Below are positions 10,578-22,909 of a DNA stretch of 64,000 nucleotides, one piece after another. The notes below the pieces were generated by a model, which did not search any database, was not told the DNA's origin, and saw only the letters and a list, made by a program, of their open reading frames with translations. The translations under genes and the position numbers were made by a program. The DNA is taken from assembly GCF_030282825.1 (NCBI RefSeq), contig NZ_JASTZU010000036.1, positions 1-64,000 on the forward strand. Reading direction: 5' to 3'. Every line of letters begins with the position of its first letter. Position 1 is the stretch's first letter. Source of the DNA: Aquibacillus rhizosphaerae. GTDB lineage: Bacteria > Bacillota > Bacilli > Bacillales > Amphibacillaceae.

Positions 10578-11678
10578 TCATTTTAAAATTTCTTCAATGT
10601 AAATACTTCGCCTATCCATAAGTGAAAATATCTCATTACTATTTTCTAGTCTTACCATTGGGCGAGTCATTTGCTTAGAATCAATGAACACAATCTCAGC
10701 CTTTTTCTGATTTGATAATAGAACCTTTGTACCAGTTGAAAAATTGGCTAAGCTATCTACAAATACTCTTAATACTTCATGATCAAATTTATCAAATTGA
10801 TCTAACATCATTTCTTCTATCACTTTAAAAGGAGATTGTTTTTTTTGATAAACGCGTTCAGAAGTCATAGCATGATAGGAATCACTAACGGCCAGAATAC
10901 ATGCATACGGATGAATTTTGCTTTTATCAACTCCGAGTGGATAACCACTGCCATCTAAACGTTCATGGTGTTGTAGGATAGCTAATTTCACACCAACAGA
11001 TAAAGAAGGTACTTTTTCCACAAATCGATAGGAATAGGTAGGATGTTTTTTTATCTCCTCATATTCAGGTAAACTTAACGTTTCGGATTTGTTAAATAAA
11101 GAAATACTTACTTTGGACATGCCACTATCAGCTAAAAAACCTGCCAGTCCCACTTGAACCCATTCTTTTTTAAAGCCTTTCTTTTTAGCCAAGAACCCAG
11201 ATATAAGACCCATCGCTATACCATGGTGATAAAAATAGTCCTGTTTAGATGCATATTGGTGGAGTAAAAATAAGTCTAAACCTACTTCATCAATGCGTTC
11301 TAATAAAGGTACGATAATATCTCGCACTTGCCTCATATTTACTGCAGATCCACTTTGCCAATTTAGAAATAGTTGCTTATAGCGTTGAACTGCTTCTAAA
11401 TATTGATCATCGAATGATAAAGCAATTTTATTTTTATTAGATGATTTGTCTTTTTTGTTTTCTTCTATTTCTTCTTTTGTTAATTCTCTAGGTACAAATG
11501 GTACGCCATTTGCGAGTCTAGGTGATACCTCAACATTCATAACAAGAAAATCTTGTAATACTTGTATATGTACTTCATCAAGCACTATATTTTTAGGAAC
11601 AATTGGACGATTCGTTTTCCCCATTACATCAGTAACAATGCGACAACCAGGAACTAACTGTTTTGGATGTACCCACAT
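10578..11678 (-). CDS. HD-GYP-like protein with a degenerate HD motif
   Basis: HD-GYP proteins are metal-dependent phosphodiesterases that usually cleave cyclic di-GMP. Here the C-terminal domain (about residues 130-330) keeps HHERLDGSGYPLG, the GYP signature, and an upstream histidine in YHHGIAMGLISG. The HD dyad, normally HDIGK-like, reads LADSGMSK with the histidine replaced by alanine, and the later DxxDAMTS-type motif reads SDSYHAMTS with Asp replaced by His. At least one metal ligand is missing, so catalysis is doubtful; a binding or regulatory role is an inference. The N-terminal 120 residues have no motif I recognise. ATG at 11678, with GGGGTGGG upstream. Its transcript runs co-directionally behind gyrA with a hairpin between. 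Confidence 0.82.
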   Translation of the reverse strand: MWVHPKQLVPGCRIVTDVMGKTNRPIVPKNIVLDEVHIQVLQDFLVMNVEVSPRLANGVPFVPRELTKEEIEENKKDKSSNKNKIALSFDDQYLEAVQRYKQLFLNWQSGSAVNMRQVRDIIVPLLERIDEVGLDLFLLHQYASKQDYFYHHGIAMGLISGFLAKKKGFKKEWVQVGLAGFLADSGMSKVSISLFNKSETLSLPEYEEIKKHPTYSYRFVEKVPSLSVGVKLAILQHHERLDGSGYPLGVDKSKIHPYACILAVSDSYHAMTSERVYQKKQSPFKVIEEMMLDQFDKFDHEVLRVFVDSLANFSTGTKVLLSNQKKAEIVFIDSKQMTRPMVRLENSNEIFSLMDRRSIYIEEILK

Positions 11679-11852
11679 CCGTACCCACCCCTGCTTTAAC
11701 TATTGATAAACAACAAGTAACTTTATAAAAGTGCACGACATCCTCATCATAGGTCGAGCCTACTTATAGCACAAAGCGCATTAACTTTAGCTTTCATCTT
11801 ACAAGCTCACAGAAACACGCGATTTGCAATCCTTTATCTTTTCAATAGAAGT

Positions 11853-11884
11853 CTTGACACCCATCTTGCTAATGAGTGTCAAGG
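11853..11884. terminator. Hairpin downstream of gyrA
   Basis: A 12-bp stem with one wobble (11853-11864 with 11873-11884). GGTTTTATC follows on the plus strand; no T run follows in the gyrA direction. It probably separates gyrA from the HD-GYP gene. Confidence 0.6.
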
Positions 11885-11910
11885 GTTTTATCTATAGTCT
11901 ACCTATATGA

Positions 11911-14487
11911 TTAGTTTTCATCATCGTTTGGTTCATGATCTGAGTCTTCTTCTACTATGTTTTGTTCTTGGTTTGGATTCACTTCATCTAATCCATCCTC
12001 AGCAACAACATTTTCCGAATCAATCACTTCAATTTCTGACACTTCTTCTTCCTCAGCTTCTGTGTCAATTTTAGCAACTGTAGCAACTTTTTCTTCTTCT
12101 TGAAGACGAATGAGTCTAACCCCTTGTGTATTTCTACCAGTTACTGAAATACTTTCAACAGGCATTCGTATTAATACACCAGAAACGGTAATAATCATGA
12201 TATCTTCTTCACCTGTAACTGCTTGAACCGTGACAACCTTTCCGGTTTTATCAGTTAAATTACTAGTGAATACACCTTTACCACCACGATTTGTTAGTCG
12301 GTATTCTTCTGCAGGTGTTCGTTTGCCATAACCATTTTCAGTAACATTTAATACTTGCAAACCGTCTTCAATGATTTCCATAGAAACTACAACATCGTCG
12401 CCTCTTAATGAAATACCTTTTACACCAGCTGCAGTTCTTCCCATTGAACGAATTTGGCTTTCTTCGAATCGGATTAATGAGCCATTTTGTGTACCTATCA
12501 TGATATGTTTCGTACCATCCGTTAAACGAACAGATATTAACTCATCATCGTCTCTTAATCCAACAGCAATTAGGCCACCTTTTCGAATATTAGCAAACTG
12601 AGAAAGGGTTGTACGTTTAGAGATACCGTATTTCGTAGTGAAAAATAAGAACCAGTCATCTACAAATTCACTTACTGTTATTACTGCATTGATCCATTCA
12701 TCTTTCTCAATCTCTAACATATTTATAATTGGAATACCTTTAGCTGTTCGACTGAATTCTGGTACTTCGTATCCTTTTGCTTTGTACACCTTTCCTTTAT
12801 TGGAAAAGAATAGGACCGTATCATGAGTAGAGGTTGATACTAAATGTTCTACAAAGTCATCTTCATTTGTTCCCATACCTTGTACCCCTCGTCCTCCACG
12901 TCTTTGTGCTCGGTAAGTGGAAGAAGGAAGTCGTTTAACATACCCCTGATGTGTTAAGGTAATAACAATATTTTCTTCTGGAATTAGATCCTCATCTTCA
13001 AAGAAGTCTGTGCCACCGACAATAATTTCGGTACGACGCTTGTCATTAAACCGTTCTTTAATCTCTAATAACTCTTCACGAATGATTTCAAGAACTTTTT
13101 CTTCATCAGCTAAAATAGCTTTTAACTCATCAATCAGTTTAATTAACTCTTGATATTCTTGTTCAATCTTATCACGTTCAAGACCAGTTAAACGTTGTAA
13201 ACGCATATCTAAAATAGCTTGCGCTTGTTTCTCGGATAATTCAAATTTTGTTATTAAACCTTCTCTAGCAATATCAGCAGTATTTGATTGTCTAATTAAG
13301 GCAATAATCTCATCAATATGATCTAATGCAATACGTAGTCCCTCTAAAATATGGGCTCTTGCCTCTGCTTTTCTAAGTTCAAATGCAGTACGACGTTTGA
13401 TAACTATTTTTTGGTGATCTAAATAATGAGTTAGACATTCTTTTAAATTCAGCACTTTTGGTTGTCCGTCTACAAGTGCCAACATATTAATACCAAAAGA
13501 AGTTTGTAGAGATGTTTGCTTATATAAATTATTTAATACAACATTTGCATTTGCATCACGTCTAAGTTCAATAACAATCCGCATGCCATTTCTATCAGAT
13601 TCATCTCGTAAATCTGTGATTCCTTCAATCTTTTTATCACGAGCGAGATCCGCAATTTTTTCAATCAATTTTGCCTTATTTACCTGATAAGGTAACTCAT
13701 GTACAAGAATTGTTGATTTTCCATTCGCCTGTTCTTCTATTTCAACTTTTGACCGGATAGTAATGGAGCCTTTACCTGTTTCAAAAGCTTTTCGAATACC
13801 ACTTCTACCGAGTATTTGACCTGCAGTAGGAAAATCTGGACCAAAGATATATTCTTCCATCAATTCTTCAATTGTAATATCTGGGTTTTTACTTACTGCT
13901 AAAACGGCATCAATCGTTTCACCTAATTGGTGTGGTGGAACATTTGTTGCCATCCCAACAGCAATACCTGAAGCACCATTAACTAATAGATTAGGAAAAC
14001 GAGACGGAAGTACTTTCGGTTCTCTTTCCGATCCATCATAATTATCTTGATAGTCGATGGTATCTCTATTAATGTCTCTTAATAATTCCATCGATATTTT
14101 TGACATACGTGCTTCTGTATAACGCATGGCAGCAGCAGGGTCACCATCTACAGAACCAAAGTTACCATGGCCATCGACAAGCATGTATCGGAAGCTAAAA
14201 TCTTGTGCCATTCTTACCATTGCTTCATAAACAGCAGAGTCACCATGTGGGTGATACTTACCTATAACATCTCCAACAATACGAGCTGACTTCTTATATG
14301 CTTTATCTGAATGCATACCAAGGTCATTCATTGCATAAAGTATTCTACGATGTACAGGCTTAAGTCCATCCCTTACATCAGGTAATGCACGAGAAACAAT
14401 AACACTCATTGCATAATCTAAAAAAGAAGTTCGCATTTCTTGACCAATATTAATTTCTTGTACATGTGGACGTGGATTATCCACCAT
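11911..14487 (-). CDS. gyrA: DNA gyrase subunit A
   Basis: Breakage-reunion subunit of DNA gyrase, which introduces negative supercoils with GyrB. The 858-residue protein has the winged-helix QRDR segment [20 protein letters not shown] (about 80-99; Ser and Glu at the usual quinolone positions, the susceptible type), the catalytic tyrosine in [13 protein letters not shown] (about 123), and the GyrA box QRRGGRG (about 530) starting the C-terminal beta-pinwheel. A long acidic tail (about residues 805-858) follows. The ATG at 14487 is chosen because AGGAGGT lies six bases upstream; the longer frame from 14541 lacks a site. It follows gyrB after a 282-base gap holding a palindromic repeat, so it may have its own promoter. 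Confidence 0.98.
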   Translation of the reverse strand: MVDNPRPHVQEINIGQEMRTSFLDYAMSVIVSRALPDVRDGLKPVHRRILYAMNDLGMHSDKAYKKSARIVGDVIGKYHPHGDSAVYEAMVRMAQDFSFRYMLVDGHGNFGSVDGDPAAAMRYTEARMSKISMELLRDINRDTIDYQDNYDGSEREPKVLPSRFPNLLVNGASGIAVGMATNVPPHQLGETIDAVLAVSKNPDITIEELMEEYIFGPDFPTAGQILGRSGIRKAFETGKGSITIRSKVEIEEQANGKSTILVHELPYQVNKAKLIEKIADLARDKKIEGITDLRDESDRNGMRIVIELRRDANANVVLNNLYKQTSLQTSFGINMLALVDGQPKVLNLKECLTHYLDHQKIVIKRRTAFELRKAEARAHILEGLRIALDHIDEIIALIRQSNTADIAREGLITKFELSEKQAQAILDMRLQRLTGLERDKIEQEYQELIKLIDELKAILADEEKVLEIIREELLEIKERFNDKRRTEIIVGGTDFFEDEDLIPEENIVITLTHQGYVKRLPSSTYRAQRRGGRGVQGMGTNEDDFVEHLVSTSTHDTVLFFSNKGKVYKAKGYEVPEFSRTAKGIPIINMLEIEKDEWINAVITVSEFVDDWFLFFTTKYGISKRTTLSQFANIRKGGLIAVGLRDDDELISVRLTDGTKHIMIGTQNGSLIRFEESQIRSMGRTAAGVKGISLRGDDVVVSMEIIEDGLQVLNVTENGYGKRTPAEEYRLTNRGGKGVFTSNLTDKTGKVVTVQAVTGEEDIMIITVSGVLIRMPVESISVTGRNTQGVRLIRLQEEEKVATVAKIDTEAEEEEVSEIEVIDSENVVAEDGLDEVNPNQEQNIVEEDSDHEPNDDEN

Positions 14488-14605
14488 AAGATTACCTCCT
14501 ATCAAAATGAGGAAGAGAGACCAAATGATATGATAAATCAATCCATTTAGTCTCTTCTAAATATTTTAATGACGTTAATTTAATAGTTTTATACTTCTAA
14601 TTGAG

Positions 14606-14718
14606 TCAATTTCATAATTACCTTATTAAGTCATCTAAGGGCAATATATAGTTTGGAAATGGTTTTATCCAACTATATATTATTGTAGGTGACGACAAAA
14701 TTGGTATTATGAAATTGA
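14606..14718. repeat. Palindromic intergenic repeat, copy A (long form)
   Basis: A 113-bp element with terminal inverted repeats: 14606-14622 pairs with 14703-14718, allowing one extra base. It has an inner hairpin (14643-14657 with 14668-14681) built on TATATAGTTTGGA / TCCAACTATATA. Its reverse complement aligns over most of its length with the element at 24501-24606, and its outer arms match 39827-39884. It has no reading frame. It looks like a MITE or a structured RNA element and lies between gyrB and gyrA. Confidence 0.85.
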
Positions 14719-14769
14719 TTAAATTATGTAAGACAAGAGGTTGTATGAAAACACCTTTGTCAACAATGC

Positions 14770-16707
<1,938 letters not shown>

Positions 16708-16745
16708 CTACACTTCTTTTTTATGGAGCTAATAGCTTAAATTAT

Positions 16746-17033
16746 TTACTCTTCAAATGCTTCTGAGTAATCCTCTAATTTGCTTATCGTCGAGATCATA
16801 CTCGCACGTTTTTTTAATGTTAAGACAGACAGGGGACTATAGTAAATATACTCTGTTGTAATAACTACTGATTTACTCACTTCCTGTTGTTGTGGATCAA
16901 ATACCTTTTTATTTTTTCTTTGGTTAAATAACATCTTTTCGTTAATCGTTGACGAGGACACTAAGTTATTATCAATGATAGCTATCACTTCTTCTGAACG
17001 AATTACATTATCATCACCAATATGGATAAACAT
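16746..17033 (-). CDS. remB: RemB (YaaB) matrix-regulation protein
   Basis: A 95-residue homologue of B. subtilis YaaB/RemB, a small protein needed for extracellular matrix gene expression. It begins MFIHIGDDNVIRSEEVIAI and keeps the core SVVITTEYIYYSPLSVLTLKKRA. Position between recF and gyrB is conserved. I chose the second ATG, at 17033, because GGGGGAT is properly spaced from it and the family starts M(Y/F)IH; the ATG at 17039 is too close. The central insertion (KNKKVFDPQQQEVSK) is lineage-variable. Confidence 0.88.
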   Translation of the reverse strand: MFIHIGDDNVIRSEEVIAIIDNNLVSSSTINEKMLFNQRKNKKVFDPQQQEVSKSVVITTEYIYYSPLSVLTLKKRASMISTISKLEDYSEAFEE

Positions 17034-17087
17034 GAACATCCCCCATTCTTATTTTACTATTAGGATATTTTAAAAGTAATTAATACT

Positions 17088-18197
17088 CTATACTAGCATT
17101 CCATTTTCCACTCGAAAAAGCTCAGCTTGATCTAATGTTTCATGTTTAATACCATCTACGCTTGTCGTAGAAACAAAGGTTTGTACTTTCCCTTGAATCG
17201 TATGTAAAAGATGGGATTGTCTAAAATCATCCAATTCACTTAATACATCATCGAGTAATAAAATTGGATACTCTCCAACTTCATTTTTGATTAGTTCGAT
17301 TTCAGCTAATTTTAAAGACAAAGCAGTTGTTCGTTGCTGTCCTTGAGAACCATACGTTTGTACGTCTTTGCCGTTTACATAAAAAAGCAAATCATCACGA
17401 TGTGGACCAACTAACGTACTTCCTCTTTCGACTTCTTTATTCTCAATTTCTTTAAACTTTTCAATATATATATTTGTTATTTTTTCCCTATTATTACCTT
17501 CTGATACATTTGCAGAAGGATTATACGTAATTTCAAGCTTTTCTAGGCCCCTGCTTATACCTTCGTGAATTGGGGTAGCCCATTTCCGAAGCAATTCCAA
17601 AAAAGTAAATCGCCTTTCAACTATAACAGCAGCGTGTTCAATTAGCTGATCCGTAAGTACATGTAACATAGTACGATCGGATTTTTGATTTCTTTGCAGG
17701 TTTTTTAATAAATGGTTTCGTTGTTTAAGAACCTTTAAATATTGACCCAAATGATAAATATACATTGGCTGTATTTGACCAATTTCCATGTCAATAAAAC
17801 GCCTTCTGATTTGTGGGCTACCTTTTACAAGGTTTAAATCTTCCGGTGCAAACATCACCACGTTCATTGCCCCAATGTAATCACTAAGACGTCGTTGTTC
17901 CATATGATTTAGTTTTGCTTTTTTACCTTTTGATGTCAATTGAATTTCTAATGGGAATGATTGTTTCTTTTTATATATACTACCTTCTATTTTAGCATAT
18001 TCTTTTTCCCACTGGATAAGTTCTTTATCTCTTGGAGTACGATGGGACTTTGAGAATGCCAAAACGTAGATTGCTTCCATTAGATTTGTTTTCCCTTGGG
18101 CATTTTCACCAATAATCACATTTATCTTATCATCAAACTTCAAATGTAATTGATTATAATTACGGTAATTTTTAAGGGTTAGTTCGTGAATATGCAT
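17088..18197 (-). CDS. recF: DNA replication and repair protein RecF
   Basis: SMC-like ABC ATPase that works with RecO and RecR to load RecA at single-strand gaps. The 369-residue protein has Walker [19 protein letters not shown] (about 31-48), the ABC signature region [18 protein letters not shown] (about 281-298), and Walker [14 protein letters not shown] (about 315-327). Full length; GAAGGGA precedes the ATG at 18197. It lies in the conserved dnaA-dnaN-yaaA-recF-remB-gyrB series. Confidence 0.97.
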   Translation of the reverse strand: MHIHELTLKNYRNYNQLHLKFDDKINVIIGENAQGKTNLMEAIYVLAFSKSHRTPRDKELIQWEKEYAKIEGSIYKKKQSFPLEIQLTSKGKKAKLNHMEQRRLSDYIGAMNVVMFAPEDLNLVKGSPQIRRRFIDMEIGQIQPMYIYHLGQYLKVLKQRNHLLKNLQRNQKSDRTMLHVLTDQLIEHAAVIVERRFTFLELLRKWATPIHEGISRGLEKLEITYNPSANVSEGNNREKITNIYIEKFKEIENKEVERGSTLVGPHRDDLLFYVNGKDVQTYGSQGQQRTTALSLKLAEIELIKNEVGEYPILLLDDVLSELDDFRQSHLLHTIQGKVQTFVSTTSVDGIKHETLDQAELFRVENGMLV

Positions 18198-18398
18198 GAT
18201 AATTCCCTTCTAAACACGTTAAGAAAGCTTGCACAATTTTCCACAATTAGTCATTAGTTTTAAGTAGGACTTGAGGTACATATCATTATGCTGTGATAGG
18301 CTCTTTATTTTCTTTAAAAACCTGCTTATATATAGTATGACAAAGTCTTCAGGATTTTTTTATGATTACAATTAACATATTAAGAATTAATTTATATT

Positions 18399-18620
18399 TC
18401 ATTTTTCTTTTACAATGATAAAAGTACCTACTTCTTCAATCTCAATTTTATCTTCAGGATAAAGTTTCCGGCCTCTTCGATTTTCTAATTCGCCATTAAC
18501 ATAAACTGTGTACTCAGCTAAAAATAACTTCACCATACCACCAGTTTCCAAAACGTTTGCAAGTTTTAGAAACTGTCCTAATTGTATATACTCAGTATTT
18601 ATTGCTATTTGTTCGTTCAT
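18399..18620 (-). CDS. yaaA: S4-domain RNA-binding protein YaaA
   Basis: A 73-residue S4-like RNA-binding domain protein: IQLGQFLKLANVLETGGMVKLFLAEYTVYVNGELENRRGRKLYPEDKI spans the domain. The B. subtilis orthologue, between dnaN and recF, is linked to ribosome assembly by family knowledge. I take the ATG at 18620, which has AAGGTGG five to six bases upstream; the GTG nine bases earlier overlaps that site. The gap to recF is about 200 bases without visible structure. Confidence 0.9.
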   Translation of the reverse strand: MNEQIAINTEYIQLGQFLKLANVLETGGMVKLFLAEYTVYVNGELENRRGRKLYPEDKIEIEEVGTFIIVKEK

Positions 18621-18850
18621 GAGAACCACCTTATTGTATATTCTATATTATTTTTAAAATGGTACTTTTAACGTGAAAGTATGTTTTAAAAAAATTAGTC
18701 TTCTATCTATTTTACTAAACATTTCACATTTAGCAAAGAGCAGTGTGCTTAAAGTTTTGGGTTTCTAAATATTTTTTACCTTTTTATTCATTTTATGATT
18801 GTTTATACTCTTTTTTTAGTTAGTAAATTTTTATCTGAATTGTTAGTAAA

Positions 18851-18892
18851 TATAAAAACTCTTATCGTACAAATACAATAAGAGTTTTTATA
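18851..18892 (-). terminator. Terminator immediately after dnaN
   Basis: A 15-bp perfect stem (18851-18865 with 18878-18892) with a 12-base loop. On the minus strand it follows the dnaN stop codon directly and ends in a T-rich arm. Confidence 0.85.
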
Positions 18893-18893
18893 T

Positions 18894-20036
18894 TTAGTAT
18901 GTTCTTACTGGTAAAATTAATTGAAGTACTTGGTCATTATCTATAGGTCTAATAATAAATGGACGCATTGCTCCTGTGAATTCGATTTTAACTTGGTCAT
19001 GCTCTATTGCTTTTAATGCATCCATCATATATTTCGCACTAAAAGAAATCTTTAAATCTTCTCCTTCGATTGACTTTGCTGTAACCTCTTCTACAACTTT
19101 TCCTATTTCTGGAGAGTTACTACTTATTTCTACTTGGTTATTAGGTTTAGTTTGAAATCTTACAACACTATTTCTACTTTCTTTTGCTAGAAGTGAAGCT
19201 CTATCAATCGATTGAAGTAGTTCTTTTGTAGTTCCGTATACAATCGTTTTACTCTGATCTGGTATTAATCTAGAAGTTTCTGGGTAATTACCGTCGAGTA
19301 ATCTTGAAAGAAAGTAAAGATTTTTTGTGCGGAAAAGAATCTGGTTTTCAGTTACACTTATTTCTACACTTTCTTGGTTATCTTCAAGTATTTTATTCAA
19401 TTCGATTAAACTTTTACCCGGTATAACAACACTAGAAAAAGTTAACGTATTTGTTTCTTTAGCTAAAGGTATTTTCCTTGATGCAAGTCGATGACTATCA
19501 GTCGCAACAAAGTCTAATTCCCCGTCAGTCAATTTCATATTCACACCTGTTAATATGGGACGCGTTTCCACGGTAGAAACTGCAAATACTGTCTGTTTAA
19601 TTAAGTTTTTTAATAAATCCGTAGGTAATTCAAAACTATCTTCCGTATGCAGTTTTGGTAATTGTGGATACTCTTCAGCATCTTGTCCATTAAGATGGAA
19701 TTCTGCATTTCCTGATCGTATCGTTACTTTAAAATTATCTTCAGATTCAATTTCAACTGTACTTTGTGGAAGTTTTCGAACAATATCAGGAAAATACTTT
19801 GCTTGTAATATAATACTTCCCAATTCAATTTGTTCTACATAAACGATTCCATCTGCTTCTCTAGGGATAAATGATTCAATAGATATATCCGAATCACTTC
19901 CAGTTAATTTTATGCCATCTTCTTGTGCCTCTAGTTTTATACCCGTCAAAATTGGAATAGTAGTTCTAGAAGATATAGCTTTCATAACATCTTGTACACT
20001 GTTCATTAATTGTTCACGTTGAATTATAAATTTCAT
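18894..20036 (-). CDS. dnaN: DNA polymerase III sliding clamp (beta)
   Basis: Dimeric ring clamp that tethers polymerase to DNA. The 380-residue protein begins MKFIIQREQLMNSVQDVMKAIS and ends QLILPVRTY, the conserved C-terminal (M/L)LPVRTY that lines the peptide-binding pocket. Three clamp folds cover the length. AGGAGGA precedes the ATG at 20036. It follows dnaA across the origin-unwinding region at 20055-20223, as in B. subtilis. Confidence 0.98.
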   Translation of the reverse strand: MKFIIQREQLMNSVQDVMKAISSRTTIPILTGIKLEAQEDGIKLTGSDSDISIESFIPREADGIVYVEQIELGSIILQAKYFPDIVRKLPQSTVEIESEDNFKVTIRSGNAEFHLNGQDAEEYPQLPKLHTEDSFELPTDLLKNLIKQTVFAVSTVETRPILTGVNMKLTDGELDFVATDSHRLASRKIPLAKETNTLTFSSVVIPGKSLIELNKILEDNQESVEISVTENQILFRTKNLYFLSRLLDGNYPETSRLIPDQSKTIVYGTTKELLQSIDRASLLAKESRNSVVRFQTKPNNQVEISSNSPEIGKVVEEVTAKSIEGEDLKISFSAKYMMDALKAIEHDQVKIEFTGAMRPFIIRPIDNDQVLQLILPVRTY

Positions 20037-20054
20037 AGAAAATAAATCCTCCTA

Positions 20055-20223
20055 GTGGAAGTTATATTATATATTTCTTTTTAATAAAATATAGTAGTAA
20101 TAGTAGTAGGGCCTGTGATTATGTGGATAACTATAAAATAACGCAGGTAACAAAGCCTATCCCGCTGTGGATAGACTGTTAGTAAGTTTGTCATGTTTGT
20201 CCACACTATTCACATGTGGATAA
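20055..20223. other. Origin unwinding region with DnaA-trios and boxes (incC-like)
   Basis: The dnaA-dnaN gap holds the elements known from the B. subtilis unwinding site. There are four DnaA boxes: 20122-20130 perfect, 20166-20174 and 20197-20205 with one mismatch, 20215-20223 perfect. A GC cluster lies at 20109-20113. A run of six trinucleotides TAG/TAA lies at 20092-20109, matching the DnaA-trio rule, and an AT-rich stretch (20055-20091) is suited to melting. The order box, GC cluster, trios, AT-rich is the same as in B. subtilis. The function is inferred from this match. Confidence 0.85.
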
Positions 20224-20259
20224 ACATTCATACATCTGTAAAGTATAGAAATTTTCATA

Positions 20260-21612
20260 CTAAATAGATTTAAGGCGTTCTTTTATATCATCGATATCTC
20301 TTTGCAATAGTTTATCTTGGCTAATCATTTTAGAAATTTTTTCATGAGCATGAATAACTGTTGTATGATCTCTCCCACCAAATTCTTCACCTATTTTAGG
20401 TAATGAAAAATCGGTTAACTCTCTTGATAAATACATAGCAATTTGTCTAGGAAAGGCAATCGATTTAGTTCTTTTCTTTGCAGTAAACTCTTCTAATTTA
20501 ACATTGTACTTTTCGCCAATAACTTCTTGAATTGCATGAATTGTAATAACACGTGGTTTAGAGCTAGGAATAATATCTTTTAAAGCTTCCGCTGCTAGTG
20601 ATGCATCTACATCTTTATTTATCAAAGAAGAATAAGCTACAACTCGGATAAGTGCTCCTTCTAGTTCACGAATATTTGTATCGATTTGATTTGCGATATA
20701 AAGCATGACTTCATTAGGTATATCCAATCCTTCTGCTTTAGCTTTTTTTCGCAAAATAGCAATTCTAGTTTCAAGGTCTGGTGGAGTAATATCAGTAATT
20801 AAACCCCATTCAAAACGTGAACGTAATCGGTCTTCTAGTGTAGGTATTTCCTTTGGAGGACGATCACTAGAAATAACAATTTGTTTACTTTCTTCATGCA
20901 ATGTATTAAATGTATGAAAAAATTCTTCTTGCGTTTGTTCTTTTCCAGCTAAAAATTGAATATCGTCTATTAATAGGACATCTACATTTCTGTACTTGTT
21001 TCGAAAATTAACTGCTTTATTGTCTCGTATCGAGTTAATAAATTCATTTGTGAATTTTTCTGAAGATAAGTAAACAACCTTAGCATTAGGATTATGGTCT
21101 AATACATAATGTCCAATAGCATGCATTAAGTGAGTTTTACCAAGTCCAACTCCACCATATATAAACAGAGGATTATAAGCTTTAGCAGGAGCTTCAGCTA
21201 CAGCTAGTGAAGCTGCATGTGCAAATCGGTTACCAGAACCAATTACAAAAGTATCAAATGTATATTTAGAATTAAGCATGGATTTTGGAGACTCTCCATT
21301 GTCATTTTGCTGAACATTTGGAGTTTTTTTAACTGCAGGCTTCATATCATCAAGAGAGTTTTCTGTTTCTGGAATAATGAATTTTGTTTTCAATCTAGCA
21401 CCAGTTACTTCAAATAAAGCATCAGAAATAAGATCAGAATAACGGCTTTCTAACCAATCACGTGCAAACTCATTTGGCGCAGAAACAATAAGGGTATCAT
21501 CTTCCAAACTATCTGCAGTAGTATTTTTTAGCCAAGTATCATAACTAGGTTTACTTATTTTATCTTGTATCGATTGAAGTGTACTTGTCCAAAGCTCTTG
21601 AATATTTTCCAT
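20260..21612 (-). CDS. dnaA: Chromosomal replication initiator DnaA
   Basis: Binds DnaA boxes and opens the origin; AAA+ ATPase. The 450-residue protein has domain I ([26 protein letters not shown]), a variable linker, Walker [18 protein letters not shown] (about 151-167), Walker [16 protein letters not shown], sensor and arginine-finger regions, and domain IV with the signature [15 protein letters not shown] (about 414-428). The ATG at 21612 has AAAGGGGTGA eight bases upstream; the longer frame from 21666 is not supported. Boxes on both sides of the gene suggest autoregulation. Confidence 0.99.
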   Translation of the reverse strand: MENIQELWTSTLQSIQDKISKPSYDTWLKNTTADSLEDDTLIVSAPNEFARDWLESRYSDLISDALFEVTGARLKTKFIIPETENSLDDMKPAVKKTPNVQQNDNGESPKSMLNSKYTFDTFVIGSGNRFAHAASLAVAEAPAKAYNPLFIYGGVGLGKTHLMHAIGHYVLDHNPNAKVVYLSSEKFTNEFINSIRDNKAVNFRNKYRNVDVLLIDDIQFLAGKEQTQEEFFHTFNTLHEESKQIVISSDRPPKEIPTLEDRLRSRFEWGLITDITPPDLETRIAILRKKAKAEGLDIPNEVMLYIANQIDTNIRELEGALIRVVAYSSLINKDVDASLAAEALKDIIPSSKPRVITIHAIQEVIGEKYNVKLEEFTAKKRTKSIAFPRQIAMYLSRELTDFSLPKIGEEFGGRDHTTVIHAHEKISKMISQDKLLQRDIDDIKERLKSI

Positions 21613-21723
21613 AGATCTTGTCACCCCTTTCGTAAGTAAGACATGGAAATAAAAAACCTCTCGCAATCTTTCATAATTAATAAAATTTTAAGAAAGACAG
21701 AAAGGTATGGGTATTCTTAGACC

Positions 21724-22062
21724 TGTGGATAAAAAATCCTAATTTAACAAGGTAGATAACTTTTTATTCGTGTTTTCCACAATGCTGTTAATAAGATTGT
21801 AAACATGGATGTGTGTAAATGTCCACATGTTATCCACAGATTGTGGATAACGGTTTTTTTATAGAGAATTTTAAACTGTTAAAACACAAATATAATATCA
21901 AAATAATGCAATGAATGCAATGGTTTTTCGACACTTATCCACAAACGCTACAGGTTGTAGACAACTATTATCCACAACACTATATTTTGTGATTAACTTG
22001 TCGATAGCTGTTGTGGATAGTCGAAATTGGATGAAAAAGTAGTGAACAGGGTTTGTGGATAA
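21724..22062. other. oriC: oriC DnaA-box array between dnaA and rpmH
   Basis: Eight DnaA boxes. Perfect ones are at 21724-21732, 21830-21838, 21842-21850, 21935-21943, 21968-21976 and 22054-22062. One-mismatch ones are at 21773-21781 and 22012-22020. The pair at 21830-21850 is back to back and inverted, three bases apart. Spo0A-box-like TGTCGAA matches lie among them (21927-21933 perfect on the minus strand; 21999-22005 and 22019-22025 with one mismatch). Together with the dnaA-dnaN region this makes a bipartite origin. Confidence 0.95.
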
Positions 22063-22103
22063 GTTTTAGTGTTTAAATATCAGAATAATATTCTTAAATA
22101 AAG

Positions 22104-22133
22104 TTGACAGGAAAGAGGGCTATTACGTATAAT
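22104..22133 (+). promoter_or_regulatory. Consensus sigma-A promoter of rpmH
   Basis: TTGACA at 22104-22109 and TATAAT at 22128-22133 with an 18-base spacer, both perfect hexamers. It drives rpmH and possibly rnpA. Confidence 0.88.
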
Positions 22134-22191
22134 GTATTGGACTGTCTTTACCATTTGAATTTTTTAAATTCCTCAGGGAGGTGTATTATAG

Positions 22192-22326
<135 letters not shown>

Positions 22327-22327
22327 G

Positions 22328-22357
22328 CCACTGCAATTAAGTCAGTGGTCTTTTTTC
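22328..22357 (+). terminator. Terminator after rpmH
   Basis: A 6-bp stem CCACTG/CAGTGG (22328-22333 with 22343-22348) followed by TCTTTTTT. The short stem suggests partial read-through into rnpA, giving more rpmH than rnpA message. Confidence 0.75.
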
Positions 22358-22467
22358 TAGTAATTAATAAAATCATAATGCATTTATTAAAGATAAGTTT
22401 ATTGTATAAATTTAAAATTATATTACTAAAATACGTAATAAGAGAAAACTGTTCTTTCTGCAGGGGA

Positions 22468-22536
22468 GCATAGCTATACAATTGCTATGCGATTTCGATA
22501 AGGAATGTTAATAATTCACTAATAAAAATATTAGTG
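22468..22536 (+). other. Two hairpins in the rnpA leader
   Basis: Perfect inverted repeats GCATAGC/GCTATGC (22468-22474 with 22484-22490) and CACTAATA/TATTAGTG (22517-22524 with 22529-22536) lie in series in the gap before rnpA, without a T run after either. They may be mRNA-processing or stability structures; the role is unknown. Confidence 0.5.
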
Positions 22537-22567
22537 GATTATTTATGAAAATGGAGGGTAACATTCC

Positions 22568-22909
22568 ATGAAAAAGGCTTATCGTTTAAAAAAAAATGAA
22601 GAGTTCCAATTGGTATTTAAAAAGGGGAAGTCCTTTGCTAATCGCCAATTGGTACTTTATTTTATAAATAAGGAAGATCAGCAGCATTTTAGAATTGGCT
22701 TATCTGTAAGTAAAAAAATTGGTAATGCTGTTGTCCGGAACCAAATAAAGCGTTACATTAGACAAGCTTTTTTAGAATTAGATGGACAAGTATCTAATCC
22801 ATACGACTTTATTATTATTGCCAGAAAACCTACCAAAGATATGGACTTTCACCAAATTAAAAAGAGTTTAATCCATGTTCTTTCAAAATCAAGTTTATTA
22901 GTAAAATGA
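22568..22909 (+). CDS. rnpA: Ribonuclease P protein component
   Basis: Protein cofactor of RNase P, which with the rnpB RNA matures tRNA 5' ends. The 113-residue protein keeps the basic RNR motif region [17 protein letters not shown] (about 53-69) and starts [26 protein letters not shown] at 22568 after GGAGGGTAAC. The conserved neighbours rpmH, yidC and jag support the call. Confidence 0.97.
   Translation: MKKAYRLKKNEEFQLVFKKGKSFANRQLVLYFINKEDQQHFRIGLSVSKKIGNAVVRNQIKRYIRQAFLELDGQVSNPYDFIIIARKPTKDMDFHQIKKSLIHVLSKSSLLVK

Noticed and set aside
10578-11678. Calling the HD-GYP protein an active cyclic di-GMP phosphodiesterase
   Set aside because: The HD histidine and another conserved acidic position are replaced, so activity cannot be assumed.
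11679-11910. Possible rRNA operon between gyrA and guaB as in B. subtilis
   Set aside because: No rRNA sequence is present; the gap is 232 bases and holds only a hairpin and a promoter region.
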